A stretch of 63,064 nt of DNA, from contig JAFVSR010000040.1 of the NCBI GenBank assembly GCA_017503645.1, forward strand, positions 1 to 63,064. The letters run 5' to 3'. Positions 16,498 to 25,852 of the stretch are shown one piece after another. Both the position numbers and the translations under genes were made by a program. Position 1 is the stretch's first letter, and each line of letters begins with the position of its first letter. The notes beneath the pieces are model-generated. The model did no database searches. It saw only the letters and a program-made list of their open reading frames with translations, and had not been told where the DNA came from. The stretch is from Bacteroidaceae bacterium (GTDB taxonomy: Bacteria; Bacteroidota; Bacteroidia; Bacteroidales; Bacteroidaceae).

Positions 16498-17691
16498 ATG
16501 GGAAGAGTTTTAATTATCGGCGCCGGTGGCGTGGGTACAGTTGCAGCCTTCAAGGTGGCACAGAACAGCGATGTTTTCACGGACATTATGATTGCCAGCC
16601 GCACTCGTTCAAAGTGCGATGCCATTGTAAAGGCAATAGGTAACCCCAATATAAAGACTGCTGCGGTTGATGCCGACAGTGTTGAGGCTTTGGTTGAATT
16701 GTTCAACAGTTTCAAACCCGAAATTGTAATAAACGTGGCACTCCCTTATCAGGACCTCACCATTATGGAGGCTTGCTTGCAGTGCGGCGTTAACTATCTC
16801 GATACAGCCAACTACGAGCCCAAAGACGAGGCTCACTTCGAGTACAGCTGGCAGTGGGCGTTCCACGAGCGTTTCAAAGAGGCAGGCCTCACTGCCATTC
16901 TTGGTTGCGGTTTCGACCCGGGTGTGAGCGGTGTTTATACTGCGTATGCTGCAAAGCATCACTTTGACGAGATTCACTACCTCGACATTGTAGACTGCAA
17001 TGCGGGCGACCACCACAAGGCATTTGCCACAAACTTCAACCCCGAAATCAATATCCGCGAGATTACTCAGAACGGCCGTTACTATCAGGATGGCAAGTGG
17101 GTGGAAACAGGTGCGTTGGAGATTCACCAGCCCATCACATATCCCAATATAGGTCCTCGCGAGTCGTACCTGCTGTTCCACGAGGAGCTGGAGTCGCTCA
17201 CAAAGAACTTCCCCACAATCAAACGTGCCCGTTTCTGGATGACATTCGGCCAGGAGTATCTCACTCACTTGCGCGTAATACAGAACATAGGTATGGCCCG
17301 CATCGACGAAATCGACTATAACGGTATGAAGATTGTTCCCTTGCAGTTCCTCAAGGCTGTTCTTCCCAATCCTCAGGATCTTGGCGAGAACTATGAGGGC
17401 GAAACCTCCATAGGTTGCCGCATACGTGGTATCAAGGATGGCAAGGAGCGTACATACTATGTGTATAACAACTGCAGCCACCAGGCGGCATACAAGGAGA
17501 CCGATATGCAGGGTGTGAGCTATACCACAGGTGTTCCCGCAATGATTGGTGCTATGATGTTCCTCAAGGGCCTGTGGCGCAAGCCGGGCGTATGGAACGT
17601 TGAGCAGTTCGACCCCGATCCCTTTATGGAGCAGTTGAACATCCAGGGCCTGCCTTGGCACGAAGAATTTGATAAAGACCTCGAACTCTAA
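16498..17691 (+). CDS. Saccharopine dehydrogenase-family protein, probable carboxynorspermidine/carboxyspermidine dehydrogenase
   Basis: A 397-aa oxidoreductase. The N-terminal Rossmann fold has the dinucleotide motif GAGGVG (residues 8-13) and a following acidic/basic stretch. The body matches the saccharopine dehydrogenase family, in the subgroup called carboxynorspermidine synthase (Lys1-like). In gut Bacteroidota this subgroup makes carboxyspermidine from putrescine and aspartate semialdehyde with NADPH, on the way to spermidine. I infer that role from family resemblance. The partner decarboxylase (NspC-like) is not in the window. It is the first gene of an operon: recA begins 18 bases after its stop. 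Confidence 0.8.
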   Translation: MGRVLIIGAGGVGTVAAFKVAQNSDVFTDIMIASRTRSKCDAIVKAIGNPNIKTAAVDADSVEALVELFNSFKPEIVINVALPYQDLTIMEACLQCGVNYLDTANYEPKDEAHFEYSWQWAFHERFKEAGLTAILGCGFDPGVSGVYTAYAAKHHFDEIHYLDIVDCNAGDHHKAFATNFNPEINIREITQNGRYYQDGKWVETGALEIHQPITYPNIGPRESYLLFHEELESLTKNFPTIKRARFWMTFGQEYLTHLRVIQNIGMARIDEIDYNGMKIVPLQFLKAVLPNPQDLGENYEGETSIGCRIRGIKDGKERTYYVYNNCSHQAAYKETDMQGVSYTTGVPAMIGAMMFLKGLWRKPGVWNVEQFDPDPFMEQLNIQGLPWHEEFDKDLEL

Positions 17692-17709
17692 TAAAAGAAG
17701 AATAGTAAA

Positions 17710-18747
17710 ATGGCAAAAAAAGAGGAATTGGAAAACATTGCAGGCAACGAAAAGCTGCGCGCTTTGCAGGCTGCAATGGACAAGATAGAGAAGAATTTTG
17801 GTAAAGGCTCCATAATGAAGTTGGGCGATGACAACTACGAGGATATAGATGTTATCCCTACAGGTTCGGTGGGCCTTAATGCAGCGCTTGGCGTGGGCGG
17901 CTTCCCCCGCGGCCGTATAATTGAAATATACGGCCCCGAGTCGTCGGGTAAAACAACACTTGCCATACACGCGATAGCCGAGGCGCAGAAGATGGGCGGT
18001 ATTGCTGCCATTATAGATGCCGAGCACGCTTTCGACCGTTTCTATGCGCAGAAGTTGGGTGTAGATATCGATAATTTGCTCATTTCGCAGCCCGACTGCG
18101 GCGAGCAGGCTTTGGAGATTGCCGAGCAGCTCATTCGCTCGTCGGCCATCGATATCATAGTAATCGACTCGGTTGCCGCCCTCACCCCCAAAGCCGAGAT
18201 AGAGGGCGAAATGGGTGACAACAAGGTGGGCCTGCAGGCTCGTCTTATGTCGCAGGCGCTTCGCAAGCTCACATCGGCCATAAGCAAGACAAAAACCACT
18301 TGTATCTTCATCAACCAGCTGCGCGAGAAGATAGGTATTATGTTCGGCAACCCCGAAACAACCACCGGTGGTAATGCGCTCAAGTTCTACTCTTCGGTGC
18401 GCCTTGATATCCGTCGCGTGAGCCAGATAAAAGATGGTGAGGATGCCATAGGTAATCAGGTGCGTGTGAAGGTGGTGAAGAACAAGGTGGCTCCCCCCTT
18501 CCGCAAGGCCGAATTCGATATTATGTTTGGCGAGGGTATCTCGCGCATAGGCGAAATTGTCGATTTGGGCGTGCAGTTTGGCGTAATTAAAAAGAGCGGC
18601 TCGTTCTTCAGCTATGGCGACACAAAGCTGGCACAGGGCCGCGACCGCACCAAGGCGTTGCTTGCCGACAACCCCGAACTTGCAGAGGAGTTGGAGAACA
18701 AGATTGCCGAAGCTATGAAAAACAGTACTAACAATATAGAAGAATAA
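17710..18747 (+). CDS. recA: Recombinase RecA
   Basis: A 345-aa recombinase that forms filaments on single-stranded DNA, drives strand exchange and stimulates LexA-type self-cleavage. Walker A is GPESSGKTT (near residue 77). Walker B and the L1/L2 DNA-binding loops follow, including the NQLREKIG stretch and [10 protein letters not shown]. The acidic, Asn-rich C-terminus is usual. It is the middle gene of an operon: 18 bases after the dehydrogenase gene and 3 bases before the peptidase gene. No LexA-like palindrome is evident at the operon promoter. Expression seems driven by the general promoter at 16408-16439. Confidence 0.98.
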   Translation: MAKKEELENIAGNEKLRALQAAMDKIEKNFGKGSIMKLGDDNYEDIDVIPTGSVGLNAALGVGGFPRGRIIEIYGPESSGKTTLAIHAIAEAQKMGGIAAIIDAEHAFDRFYAQKLGVDIDNLLISQPDCGEQALEIAEQLIRSSAIDIIVIDSVAALTPKAEIEGEMGDNKVGLQARLMSQALRKLTSAISKTKTTCIFINQLREKIGIMFGNPETTTGGNALKFYSSVRLDIRRVSQIKDGEDAIGNQVRVKVVKNKVAPPFRKAEFDIMFGEGISRIGEIVDLGVQFGVIKKSGSFFSYGDTKLAQGRDRTKALLADNPELAEELENKIAEAMKNSTNNIEE

Positions 18748-18750
18748 TAG

Positions 18751-19950
18751 ATGAAAAAGACATTATTATTGATTGCGCTCGCATTTGCCGGTGTAAACGC
18801 TTTTGCACAGGAGGCCGAAAAGAAAAACGAGCCCGAGTTTACCGTTGTAAAGGAGAACCCCATTACAAGTATCAAAAACCAGAACCGTGCAGGTACCTGC
18901 TGGTGCTACTCTTCACTCGCCTTCATCGAGTCGGAGTTGCTCCGTATGGGCAAGGGCGAGTACGATTTCTCTGAAATGTACATCGTTCATAACACCTACC
19001 TCGACCGTGCCGACAAGGCTGTGCGCACACACGGTGATGCCTCTTTCTCGCAGGGTGGTTCTTTCTACGATGTAATCTATGGTATGAAGACCTTCGGCCT
19101 TGTTCCCGAGGCTGAGATGCGCCCCGGTGTGATGTATGGCGATACATTGAGCAACCACAACGAGCTTTCTGCTGTTGCCGATGCGGTTGTCGCAGCCATC
19201 GCAAAGGGCAAGCATCGCGACCTTCAGGTAGGTGCCGACAATGTTCCCTTGTGGAAAAAGTGTATCGAGGAGATTCACAATATCTATCTTGGTGAGCGTC
19301 CCGAGAAATTCACATACAACGGCAAGGAGTATACTCCCAAATCGTTCTATGAGTCTTTGGGCCTTAATGCCGACGATTACATATCGTTGACCTCGTACAC
19401 ACACCATCCCTTCTACGAGCCCTTTGTTCTCGAGATTCAGGACAACTGGCGCTGGGCTACATCGTACAACCTTCCTATCGACGAGTTTATGCAGGTGTTC
19501 GACCACGCTATTATGGAGGGCTACACCATTGCTTGGGGTAGCGACGTGAGCGAGGCCGGTTTCTCGCGCGACGGTAAGGCTACAATGCCCGATGCCGGCA
19601 AGAGCGCAAGCCTCGATGGTTCCGATATGGCAAAATGGCTCAAATTGAGCGAGGCCGACAAGAAGAACACTCCCAAACCCTCTACAGAGAAATGGTGCAC
19701 ACAGGAGGAGCGTCAGGTTGCTTATGACAATTGGGAGACAACCGACGACCACGGTATGCAAATCTACGGTATTGCCAAGGATAAAGACGGTGTTGAGTAC
19801 TATATGGTTAAAAACTCTTGGGGCGATGCCGGCAAGTACAAAGGTATATGGTATGCTTCAAAGGCATTTGCACGCTACAAGACAATGAATATTGTTGTTC
19901 ACAAGAACGCTATTCCCAAGGATATCCGCAAGAAGTTGGGTATTAAATAA
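18751..19950 (+). CDS. Secreted C1B cysteine peptidase (bleomycin hydrolase/PepC-like)
   Basis: A 399-aa papain-like peptidase. Residues 1-19 form a cleavable signal peptide ending NAFA-Q, so it acts in the periplasm or outside. The catalytic region is NQNRAGTCWCYSS, with the active cysteine in GTCW. The His is in DDHGMQIYG, and the Asn is in VKNSWG. These place it in the C1B (bleomycin hydrolase/aminopeptidase C) group, which normally is cytoplasmic; secreted forms are common in Bacteroidota. A long insert lies between Cys and His, as in C1B. The ATG follows the recA stop by three bases (a TAG triplet), so the genes share a transcript even though their roles seem unrelated. A strong terminator follows. 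Confidence 0.9.
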   Translation: MKKTLLLIALAFAGVNAFAQEAEKKNEPEFTVVKENPITSIKNQNRAGTCWCYSSLAFIESELLRMGKGEYDFSEMYIVHNTYLDRADKAVRTHGDASFSQGGSFYDVIYGMKTFGLVPEAEMRPGVMYGDTLSNHNELSAVADAVVAAIAKGKHRDLQVGADNVPLWKKCIEEIHNIYLGERPEKFTYNGKEYTPKSFYESLGLNADDYISLTSYTHHPFYEPFVLEIQDNWRWATSYNLPIDEFMQVFDHAIMEGYTIAWGSDVSEAGFSRDGKATMPDAGKSASLDGSDMAKWLKLSEADKKNTPKPSTEKWCTQEERQVAYDNWETTDDHGMQIYGIAKDKDGVEYYMVKNSWGDAGKYKGIWYASKAFARYKTMNIVVHKNAIPKDIRKKLGIK

Positions 19951-19980
19951 TATTCATGCTTGATATTACATAAAGCGATA

Positions 19981-20013
19981 AAGCGACTCAAAAATTTTTG
20001 AGTCGCTTTTTTT
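19981..20013 (+). terminator. Terminator of recA operon
   Basis: AAGCGACTCAAAAA (19981-19994) is directly followed by its complement (19995-20008) and a T run. It is an intrinsic terminator 30 bases after the peptidase stop. Confidence 0.85.
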
Positions 20014-20169
20014 GTGAGGTTAATAATTGTTAATGATAGTATGCAAAAAGTATATAATACTTGTTTAAATGTAAATAATGCTTTACATTTGTTGCGCTAC
20101 TTCGTTGTATCGTGCACGCGGTGGGGTAGCAAGGGAATTTATTTTGTAAACAGATTAAAAACAGGTATT

Positions 20170-20610
20170 ATGAAAAATTTTAAATTATTGCCTCACTGGT
20201 GTCAGAATGTAGGTTGGGGTTTTGTAGGCGGTGGTGTTACGCTGTTGTTGTACTCTCTTTTTATGGAGGTTGATAGTGATGTATTCTTTGCAAGTACGCA
20301 ATGGGCCTTTGGCTGTGCTTTAAAGACAATAGGTTTTCTTATGGTTGCCTTTTCGTGCGAGTCGTTCGAAGACGAACGCATAAATAGCATACGCTTAAAT
20401 ACGTTAGGGCTGATAGCTGTTGTGTATGCCGTGATGCTCATCACCTATCCGATTATGGATTTTTTGCTCGTCTTTTTCTCCTTGGCTTCTCCTATGTTGG
20501 TAGGCGAGATAGTGGCGGTTAGAGGTATTGTTGGGGTTTTGCCTCTCTATGTGATAATTTTTAAATTAACCATCTGGTTCAAGAATAAGGATTTGTGTTA
20601 TGAAGAATAA
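20170..20610 (+). CDS. Four-helix membrane protein of XRE-paired type
   Basis: A 146-aa protein with about four membrane helices (roughly residues 15-32, 45-62, 77-95 and 100-140). Loops are short and no enzymatic motif is seen. I chose ATG 20170; a longer in-frame start at 20014 would include low-complexity sequence right after the terminator. The next gene, a small XRE regulator, starts inside its 3' end (20600 against stop 20608-20610), so the two are translationally coupled. Pairs of a small membrane protein and a short Cro/CI-type regulator are widespread in bacteria; the regulator often controls the pair. The function of the membrane partner is unknown. Confidence 0.7.
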   Translation: MKNFKLLPHWCQNVGWGFVGGGVTLLLYSLFMEVDSDVFFASTQWAFGCALKTIGFLMVAFSCESFEDERINSIRLNTLGLIAVVYAVMLITYPIMDFLLVFFSLASPMLVGEIVAVRGIVGVLPLYVIIFKLTIWFKNKDLCYEE

Positions 20611-20803
20611 TTTGCGTGTGGAGCGTGCCAAACTGCGCATTACCCAGCAGGAGCTTGCTGCAAAGGTTAATGCCAGCCGGCAGACTATTGTTGCCATAGA
20701 GCAGGGGAAGTTCAACCCCTCAACCGTGCTTGCCTTGCGTCTGTCGCATGTGTTCGGTGTGTCGGTAAACGAAATATTCGAGCTCGAACAGGGCGACTGG
20801 TAG
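20600..20803 (+). CDS. Small Cro/CI (XRE)-family transcriptional regulator
   Basis: A 67-aa protein made of a single helix-turn-helix domain. RITQQELAAKVNASRQTI is the HTH, and IEQGKFNPSTVLALRLSHVF is the following pair of helices. It belongs to the short YozG/PhrH-like group that pairs with membrane proteins. It overlaps the upstream membrane-protein gene by 11 bases. A hairpin with T run at about 20859-20905 ends the transcript. Confidence 0.88.
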   Translation: MKNNLRVERAKLRITQQELAAKVNASRQTIVAIEQGKFNPSTVLALRLSHVFGVSVNEIFELEQGDW

Positions 20804-21108
20804 CGGTTGTCCGCTACGGCGGGTGATTAATGTTTGTTACTTATATTTTATTTAACATAAAAAAAGGTTGTTTGTGCAAAATAAATTGCAAAAACAGCCT
20901 TTTTTATATGGCTTTTCCCTATCTTTACAAGTTGAAAGAATTAATTTGCGGTAAGTGTGGTTGTTGCCGTGCTGTTGAATTTATGCTTGTGCAATTACAC
21001 GCCCGGTGTGTGAGCGAAAGAGTGTGAATGTTGCGTGTTGAATATTGTCGGGCAGGTTGCAAAAAAAATAATTCTTTCCCTGTATTGAAAAATAAAAAAT
21101 AATATATA
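20804..21108. other. Spacer between XRE gene and recJ
   Basis: A 305-bp AT-rich spacer. It contains the XRE-gene terminator (20859-20905), then TATCTTTA at 20920-20927, a 7-of-8 match to the -7 box and a weak candidate for the recJ promoter. A + strand frame of 65 codons across 20830-21027 runs through the terminator and has no domain, so I do not call it. Confidence 0.5.
20859..20905 (+). terminator. Terminator after XRE gene
   Basis: AAAAAGGTTGTTT pairs, with one G-T pair, with AAAACAGCCTTTTTT. The loop is about 16-18 bases. The hairpin is preceded by an A run and followed by a T run, so it can work in both directions. Confidence 0.7.
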
Positions 21109-22833
21109 ATGGGCCAAAAATGGAAATATCAACCTCCGACATACGAAGAGACTGCAGCAGCTAGGGCACTATCTGCGGAGTTGGACATCAGTCCCATACT
21201 TTGCAGTTTGCTCATAAAACGCGGTATATCTACCGTGGCCGAGGCAAAGAACTTTTTCCGCCCACGCTTGTCGAGCCTGCACAATCCGTTCCTTATGAAC
21301 GATATGGACATTGCAGTGCAGCGTCTCAACAGGGCATTGGGCCGCAAAGAGCGCATACTGGTATATGGCGACTATGATGTCGATGGTACCACGGCGGTTG
21401 CGCTTGTATATAAGTTCTTGCAGCAGTTCTCGTCGAATATAGATTACTATATCCCCGACCGTAATGAGGATGGTTACGGCATCTCGCGCCGAGGTGTCGA
21501 TTACGCTTATTCAACCGACGTTAAACTCATAATTGTGCTCGATTGCGGCATTAAGGCAATTGAGGAGATAGCCTATGCCAAATCACTTGGCATAGATTTC
21601 ATTGTGTGCGACCACCACGTACCCGATGAGGAGCTGCCCTGCGCAGTGGCTATCCTTAACCCCAAACGTCTCGACTCCACCTACCCCTATCCCCACCTGT
21701 CGGGTTGCGGTGTGGGCTTTAAGTTTATGCAGGCGTTTGCAGCCGACAACGGCATCCCCCCCGAACAACTGTATCCGTTGCTCGACCTGGTGGCAGTGAG
21801 CATTGCATCGGACCTCGTTCCCATAATGGGCGAAAACCGTGTGCTTGCCTATCACGGCATAAAACAGCTGAACCACGCACCCAGCACGGGCCTCAAAGCT
21901 ATCATTCAGGTGTGTGGTCTGCGCGACAAGGAGGTGAGCATAAACGATATAATATTCAAGATAGGGCCGCGTATAAATGCATCGGGGCGCATACAGCAGG
22001 GCAAGGTGGCTGTGGATTTGCTCATAGAGAACAACCTGCCCACCGCTCTAATGATGAGCGAGCAGATAAACGAATTCAACGAAGCGCGCAAGGAACTCGA
22101 CAAGAGTATGACCGAGGAGGCCAACCGCATAGTGGAGAACCTCGAAAGTTTCGACGAGCGCCGTGCAATAGTAATCTTCAACGAAGATTGGCATCGTGGT
22201 GTCATAGGTATTGTGGCATCGCGCCTCACCGAGGTATATCACCGCCCTGCGGTAGTCATCACCTGCACGGGCGACATTGCCACCGGCTCGGCCCGTTCGG
22301 TAACCGGTTTCGATGTCTATAAGGCTATAGAGAGCTGCCGCGACTTGCTCGAGAATTTCGGCGGACACACCTATGCTGCCGGTTTCTCTCTCAAGGTGAG
22401 CAATATCGATGCATTTGCCGCCCGTTTCGAAGAGTTTGTTACAACCAACATCCTCCCCGAACATACCGATCCCGTGATAGAGATTGATGCCGAGCTCGAC
22501 TTTCACCAGATAAGCCGCAAGTTCTTCAACGACCTCAAGCGCTTCAGCCCCCACGGCCCCGACAATACCAAGCCCATCTTCTGCACCCGCAACGTGTGCG
22601 ACTATGGCACAAGCAAGGTAGTGGGGCGCAAGCAGGAACATATAAAGCTGGAGCTGGTCGATAACAAGTCGAACACCATAATCAACGGCATCGCCTTTGG
22701 GCAGAGCCGTCAGGCGAAATATATCAAGTCGAAGCAATCCTTCGACATATGCTACACGCTCGAGGACAACGCCTACAAGCACGGCGAGGTGCAGCTGCAG
22801 ATAGAGAGCATTCACACCAAGGCCACTCGTTGA
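21109..22833 (+). CDS. recJ: Single-strand DNA exonuclease RecJ
   Basis: A 574-aa DHH-family nuclease that degrades single-stranded DNA 5' to 3' during recombination and mismatch repair. The metal-binding motifs appear in order: YGDYDVDGTTA (near residue 85), LDCGIKA, and the DHH itself in VCDHHVPDEE (near 167). The DHHA1 part contains GPRINASGRI, and a C-terminal OB-like domain completes the usual RecJ length. Its stop lies 6 bases before the recQ start, so RecJ and RecQ are made from one message. This fits their joint action at gaps and stalled forks. Confidence 0.96.
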   Translation: MGQKWKYQPPTYEETAAARALSAELDISPILCSLLIKRGISTVAEAKNFFRPRLSSLHNPFLMNDMDIAVQRLNRALGRKERILVYGDYDVDGTTAVALVYKFLQQFSSNIDYYIPDRNEDGYGISRRGVDYAYSTDVKLIIVLDCGIKAIEEIAYAKSLGIDFIVCDHHVPDEELPCAVAILNPKRLDSTYPYPHLSGCGVGFKFMQAFAADNGIPPEQLYPLLDLVAVSIASDLVPIMGENRVLAYHGIKQLNHAPSTGLKAIIQVCGLRDKEVSINDIIFKIGPRINASGRIQQGKVAVDLLIENNLPTALMMSEQINEFNEARKELDKSMTEEANRIVENLESFDERRAIVIFNEDWHRGVIGIVASRLTEVYHRPAVVITCTGDIATGSARSVTGFDVYKAIESCRDLLENFGGHTYAAGFSLKVSNIDAFAARFEEFVTTNILPEHTDPVIEIDAELDFHQISRKFFNDLKRFSPHGPDNTKPIFCTRNVCDYGTSKVVGRKQEHIKLELVDNKSNTIINGIAFGQSRQAKYIKSKQSFDICYTLEDNAYKHGEVQLQIESIHTKATR

Positions 22834-22839
22834 GGGGAT

Positions 22840-24741
22840 ATGCGGTACAGGGAAATCCTTAAGAAATATTGGGGATACGATGACTTTCGCGGCATCCAGC
22901 GCGAGATAATCGAGAGCATAGGCAGCGGACGCGATACGCTCGGGCTTATGCCCACAGGTGGTGGCAAGAGCATCACCTTTCAGGTACCCACACTTGCTTC
23001 CGACGGCCTTTGCGTGGTGGTCACCCCGCTCATTGCACTTATGAAGGACCAGGTTGCAGGCCTGCGCAGCCGTGGTATAAAGGCCACGGCCATCTACTCG
23101 GGTATGAGGAACAGCGAAATAATCGTAGCACTCGAAAATTGCATTTTCGGCAACTACAAGTTCCTCTACATATCGCCCGAGCGCATCTCATCCGAACTTT
23201 TTCTAAATAAGATACGCAAAATACCGGTGAGGCTCATCACCATAGACGAGGCCCACTGTATATCTCAGTGGGGGCACGATTTCCGCCCTGCCTACCGCCG
23301 CATAAAGGAACTGCGCGACATATTCCCCCGGGTGCCGGTGCTGGCACTCACCGCCACCGCCACCCCCGAGGTGGTGAAGGATATACAGCAGCAGCTCTCC
23401 TTTGAGCAGGAAAACTGCTTCCGTATGAGTTTCGAACGTAAGAATCTTGTATATGTGGTGCGCCACACCGAAAACAAGCAACAGGAACTGCTGCATATTC
23501 TTTCGCGCATACAAGGTTCGGCAATAGTATATACGCTCAACCGCCAAAAGACCAAGGAGGTGTGCGAGTATCTGATAGCCAACGGCATCACAGCCGAGTA
23601 TTACCACGCGGGCCTCTCGCCCGAGGCTAAAGATGCCCGAGAGGATGCCTGGAAGAGCGGGCGCTCGCGCGTTATGGTCTCTACCAATGCTTTTGGAATG
23701 GGTATAGACAAGCCCGATGTGCGTTTGGTGGTGCATATCGACCTGCCCGGCTCCATAGAATCCTATTTTCAGGAGGCAGGTCGTGCAGGGCGCGACGGTA
23801 ATCGTGCCTATGCCGTGGCGCTCTTCAATCGCATAGACAAGCAGGTGGTGTCGCGCCGTCTCTCCGACAATTATCCCTCAAAGGAGTTTATCCGCGAGGT
23901 TTACGACGACATATGCTACTATTATCAAATGGCATTGCACGATGGGCTCAACTGCACATTCGAGTTCGGGCTTAACGACTTTTGCAAACAGTACCATCTG
24001 CCCACACTGCCCACCGATAGTGCCCTGCGCATCCTCACCCGTATGGGCTATCTGGAGTATGTCGAGGAGATGGAGTATGCCTCTCGAGTGCGGTTCATAG
24101 TTGATAAAGATTCGCTATACCGTTTCAAAGGGCTGCCGGCCGATTACGAACTGCTTGTGAATGCCATTATGCGTGCATATAGCGGCCTTTTCACCGATTT
24201 TGCATATATCGACGAGCGCTACCTCTCGCGTGTTACAAAACTCACGCGCCATCGTATGTACGAGATTCTTGTGTCGCTGTCACAAAAGCGCCTTGTGCAG
24301 TATGCCCCCTCTAAAAGATGTCCCATAGTAACCTTCACACGCCACCGCGTGTTGTCGAAGGACCTTCATTTCGCAGCCGAGGTTTACGACGAGCGCCGCG
24401 CAGCCTTTGCCACCCGCCTGAACTCCATAATAAAATATGCCGTCACCGACGACAAGTGCCGCAGCCGCCTGCTGCTTGAGTATTTTGGCGAGACCGATGC
24501 TGCCGATTGCGGTCGTTGCGATGCGTGTGTGGCTCGCCGTGCAGTAGAAAACCCGGTGGCGGCAAGCTCTTCCGATGCAGAACGGCTTATGCAACTGCTT
24601 GCCGATGGCAGGCCGCACGATACTGCAGAACTCGATAAACTGGGTTTCTCACGTGCCCGTATGGCAGCACTCTTGCGTGCGCTATGTGATGAGGAGAAAA
24701 TAGTTATAGAGAATGGAAAAATTTTGCAGGCACGCAATTGA
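22840..24741 (+). CDS. recQ: ATP-dependent DNA helicase RecQ
   Basis: A 633-aa 3'-5' helicase. Motif I is MPTGGGKSITFQ (near residue 38). Motif II is DEAHCISQWGHDFRPAY, which includes the RecQ aromatic loop. The SAT-like motif III is ALTATATPEV. Motif VI is QEAGRAGRDG. The RQC zinc site follows near residue 545 with CRSRLLLEYFGE and CGRCDAC. The end is a short winged-helix-like region; a canonical HRDC domain is not evident, as in many Bacteroidota RecQ proteins. A stem overlapping the last codons acts as terminator. Confidence 0.95.
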   Translation: MRYREILKKYWGYDDFRGIQREIIESIGSGRDTLGLMPTGGGKSITFQVPTLASDGLCVVVTPLIALMKDQVAGLRSRGIKATAIYSGMRNSEIIVALENCIFGNYKFLYISPERISSELFLNKIRKIPVRLITIDEAHCISQWGHDFRPAYRRIKELRDIFPRVPVLALTATATPEVVKDIQQQLSFEQENCFRMSFERKNLVYVVRHTENKQQELLHILSRIQGSAIVYTLNRQKTKEVCEYLIANGITAEYYHAGLSPEAKDAREDAWKSGRSRVMVSTNAFGMGIDKPDVRLVVHIDLPGSIESYFQEAGRAGRDGNRAYAVALFNRIDKQVVSRRLSDNYPSKEFIREVYDDICYYYQMALHDGLNCTFEFGLNDFCKQYHLPTLPTDSALRILTRMGYLEYVEEMEYASRVRFIVDKDSLYRFKGLPADYELLVNAIMRAYSGLFTDFAYIDERYLSRVTKLTRHRMYEILVSLSQKRLVQYAPSKRCPIVTFTRHRVLSKDLHFAAEVYDERRAAFATRLNSIIKYAVTDDKCRSRLLLEYFGETDAADCGRCDACVARRAVENPVAASSSDAERLMQLLADGRPHDTAELDKLGFSRARMAALLRALCDEEKIVIENGKILQARN

Positions 24742-24761
24742 TGGTGTGCCTGCAAAATTTT
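24718..24761. terminator. Bidirectional terminator at recQ 3' end
   Basis: A 16-bp perfect stem: AAAATTTTGCAGGCAC (24718-24733) with its complement (24746-24761) and a 12-base loop. Its left arm is inside the last codons of recQ. The convergent lipoprotein gene ends 2 bases after the right arm. T-runs occur on both strands. Confidence 0.75.
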
Positions 24762-24762
24762 A

Positions 24763-25260
24763 TTAAAACGAGTAGCTCCTCATAGGAACAAATTCTTCTG
24801 TCATATCCCTTATTACAAGAAATTTGTCATCCCTTATAAGATGAAACTTGGCATCCTTTCTTCCTCTCTTTATAAAATCTTTGTCTGTGCAGAAATATAC
24901 CCCCTTTGCCCAATCACTTGCCATATATAAATCTACTATATGTACAATTTTGCCATCTTTCAGGAAATGTAAATCCTCGGGGTTATATTTCCTTTGGTCC
25001 TCTATGTTGTGAATGTGCATATACTCTTTTACATTTTCTTTGTCCTCATAAGGGTATGCGCAATCAAAATAGACCAGTGTATCCCATTCGAATGGCATTA
25101 TACGGTCAAAATCCAGTACGCAGCAGGTGGTGTCCCGGTTCACCGCCTTCCACTCCTCCCAATATTTGCCCACAATGTTGTCGAGCCGGTCTTTTTCGCT
25201 CTCATATAGCGTGCAGCTGCACATTAGAGTAGTAGCAATAAAAAACAGTATCTTTTTCAT
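24763..25260 (-). CDS. Hypothetical lipoprotein
   Basis: A 165-aa protein of unknown role. It opens with a lipoprotein signal and lipobox MCSC (Cys16). The mature part is rich in charged and aromatic residues and has a Cys-Cys pair near residue 46. No domain is recognised. It would be anchored to the inner or outer membrane. It follows the TonB-C gene by 47 bases in the same direction, so it may be co-transcribed. Confidence 0.65.
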   Translation of the reverse strand: MKKILFFIATTLMCSCTLYESEKDRLDNIVGKYWEEWKAVNRDTTCCVLDFDRIMPFEWDTLVYFDCAYPYEDKENVKEYMHIHNIEDQRKYNPEDLHFLKDGKIVHIVDLYMASDWAKGVYFCTDKDFIKRGRKDAKFHLIRDDKFLVIRDMTEEFVPMRSYSF

Positions 25261-25307
25261 ATATAATCTATTATTAAAACAAATAGTTGTTTTGCACTAT
25301 GTTGCTA

Positions 25308-25787
25308 TTACCTATCTTCATCGAGCCTGAAGGCTACAGGCACGGTGAGCATCACACTCACATTCTTGCCTTCGAGTATTGCGGGTGTTAATCGAGGCAT
25401 TTTTCTTATTACCCTCAGAGCTTCTTTATCAAGTTTCTTGTTGCCACTGCTCTTTTTCACCTTCACATCCTTTACCTTGCCTTTTGAGGTTACAACGAAA
25501 ATAACAGATGTGCGCCCCTCAATCCTTGCTTCGCGGCATTTCTTGGGGTAACGTATTGCGTTTTTTATATATTCAAAAAGTGCTTCTTCGCCGCCCGGGA
25601 ACCGGGGCATCTCATCGGCGGTGGTGTAAATGGGTTCGTTGTAGTGCGTTCTTGTAGATGATGTCCCGCTATATCCGTTGCTTGTTACGTTTACACTCAC
25701 ATTGCCTATCTCCTGTGCATCGCAGGCAGTGGAGTGGAATAGTAACAAACATATAGCAACAATTGTGACAGCTGTTATTCTGTTCAT
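25308..25787 (-). CDS. TonB C-terminal domain protein
   Basis: A 159-aa protein. A signal peptide covers about residues 1-24. The TonB-C domain follows from about residue 55: the region P-R-F-P-G-G-E-E-A-L-F-E-Y, then RYPKKCREARIEGRTSVIFVV, then KVKKSSGNKKLDKEALRVIRKMP. I start it at ATG 25787, because the in-frame codon two positions upstream (25793) is TTG. Classical TonB has an N-terminal membrane anchor and a Pro-rich linker, both absent here. It is probably a soluble periplasmic partner and not a true energy transducer. Similar short TonB-C proteins are common in Bacteroidota. Confidence 0.78.
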   Translation of the reverse strand: MNRITAVTIVAICLLLFHSTACDAQEIGNVSVNVTSNGYSGTSSTRTHYNEPIYTTADEMPRFPGGEEALFEYIKNAIRYPKKCREARIEGRTSVIFVVTSKGKVKDVKVKKSSGNKKLDKEALRVIRKMPRLTPAILEGKNVSVMLTVPVAFRLDEDR

Positions 25788-25852
25788 ATACAATAGTGTT
25801 GGTGTTATTAAGCGATGAATATGCGTTTATGCGGCAGTTTTGTTCTCTTTTT

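Noticed and set aside
20014-20169. Longer N-terminus of the XRE-paired membrane protein
   Set aside because: The extra 52 residues directly follow the upstream terminator and are low-complexity; ATG 20170 gives a normal membrane start.
20830-21027. 65-codon + strand frame between the XRE gene and recJ
   Set aside because: It spans the terminator hairpin at 20859-20905 and has no recognisable domain.
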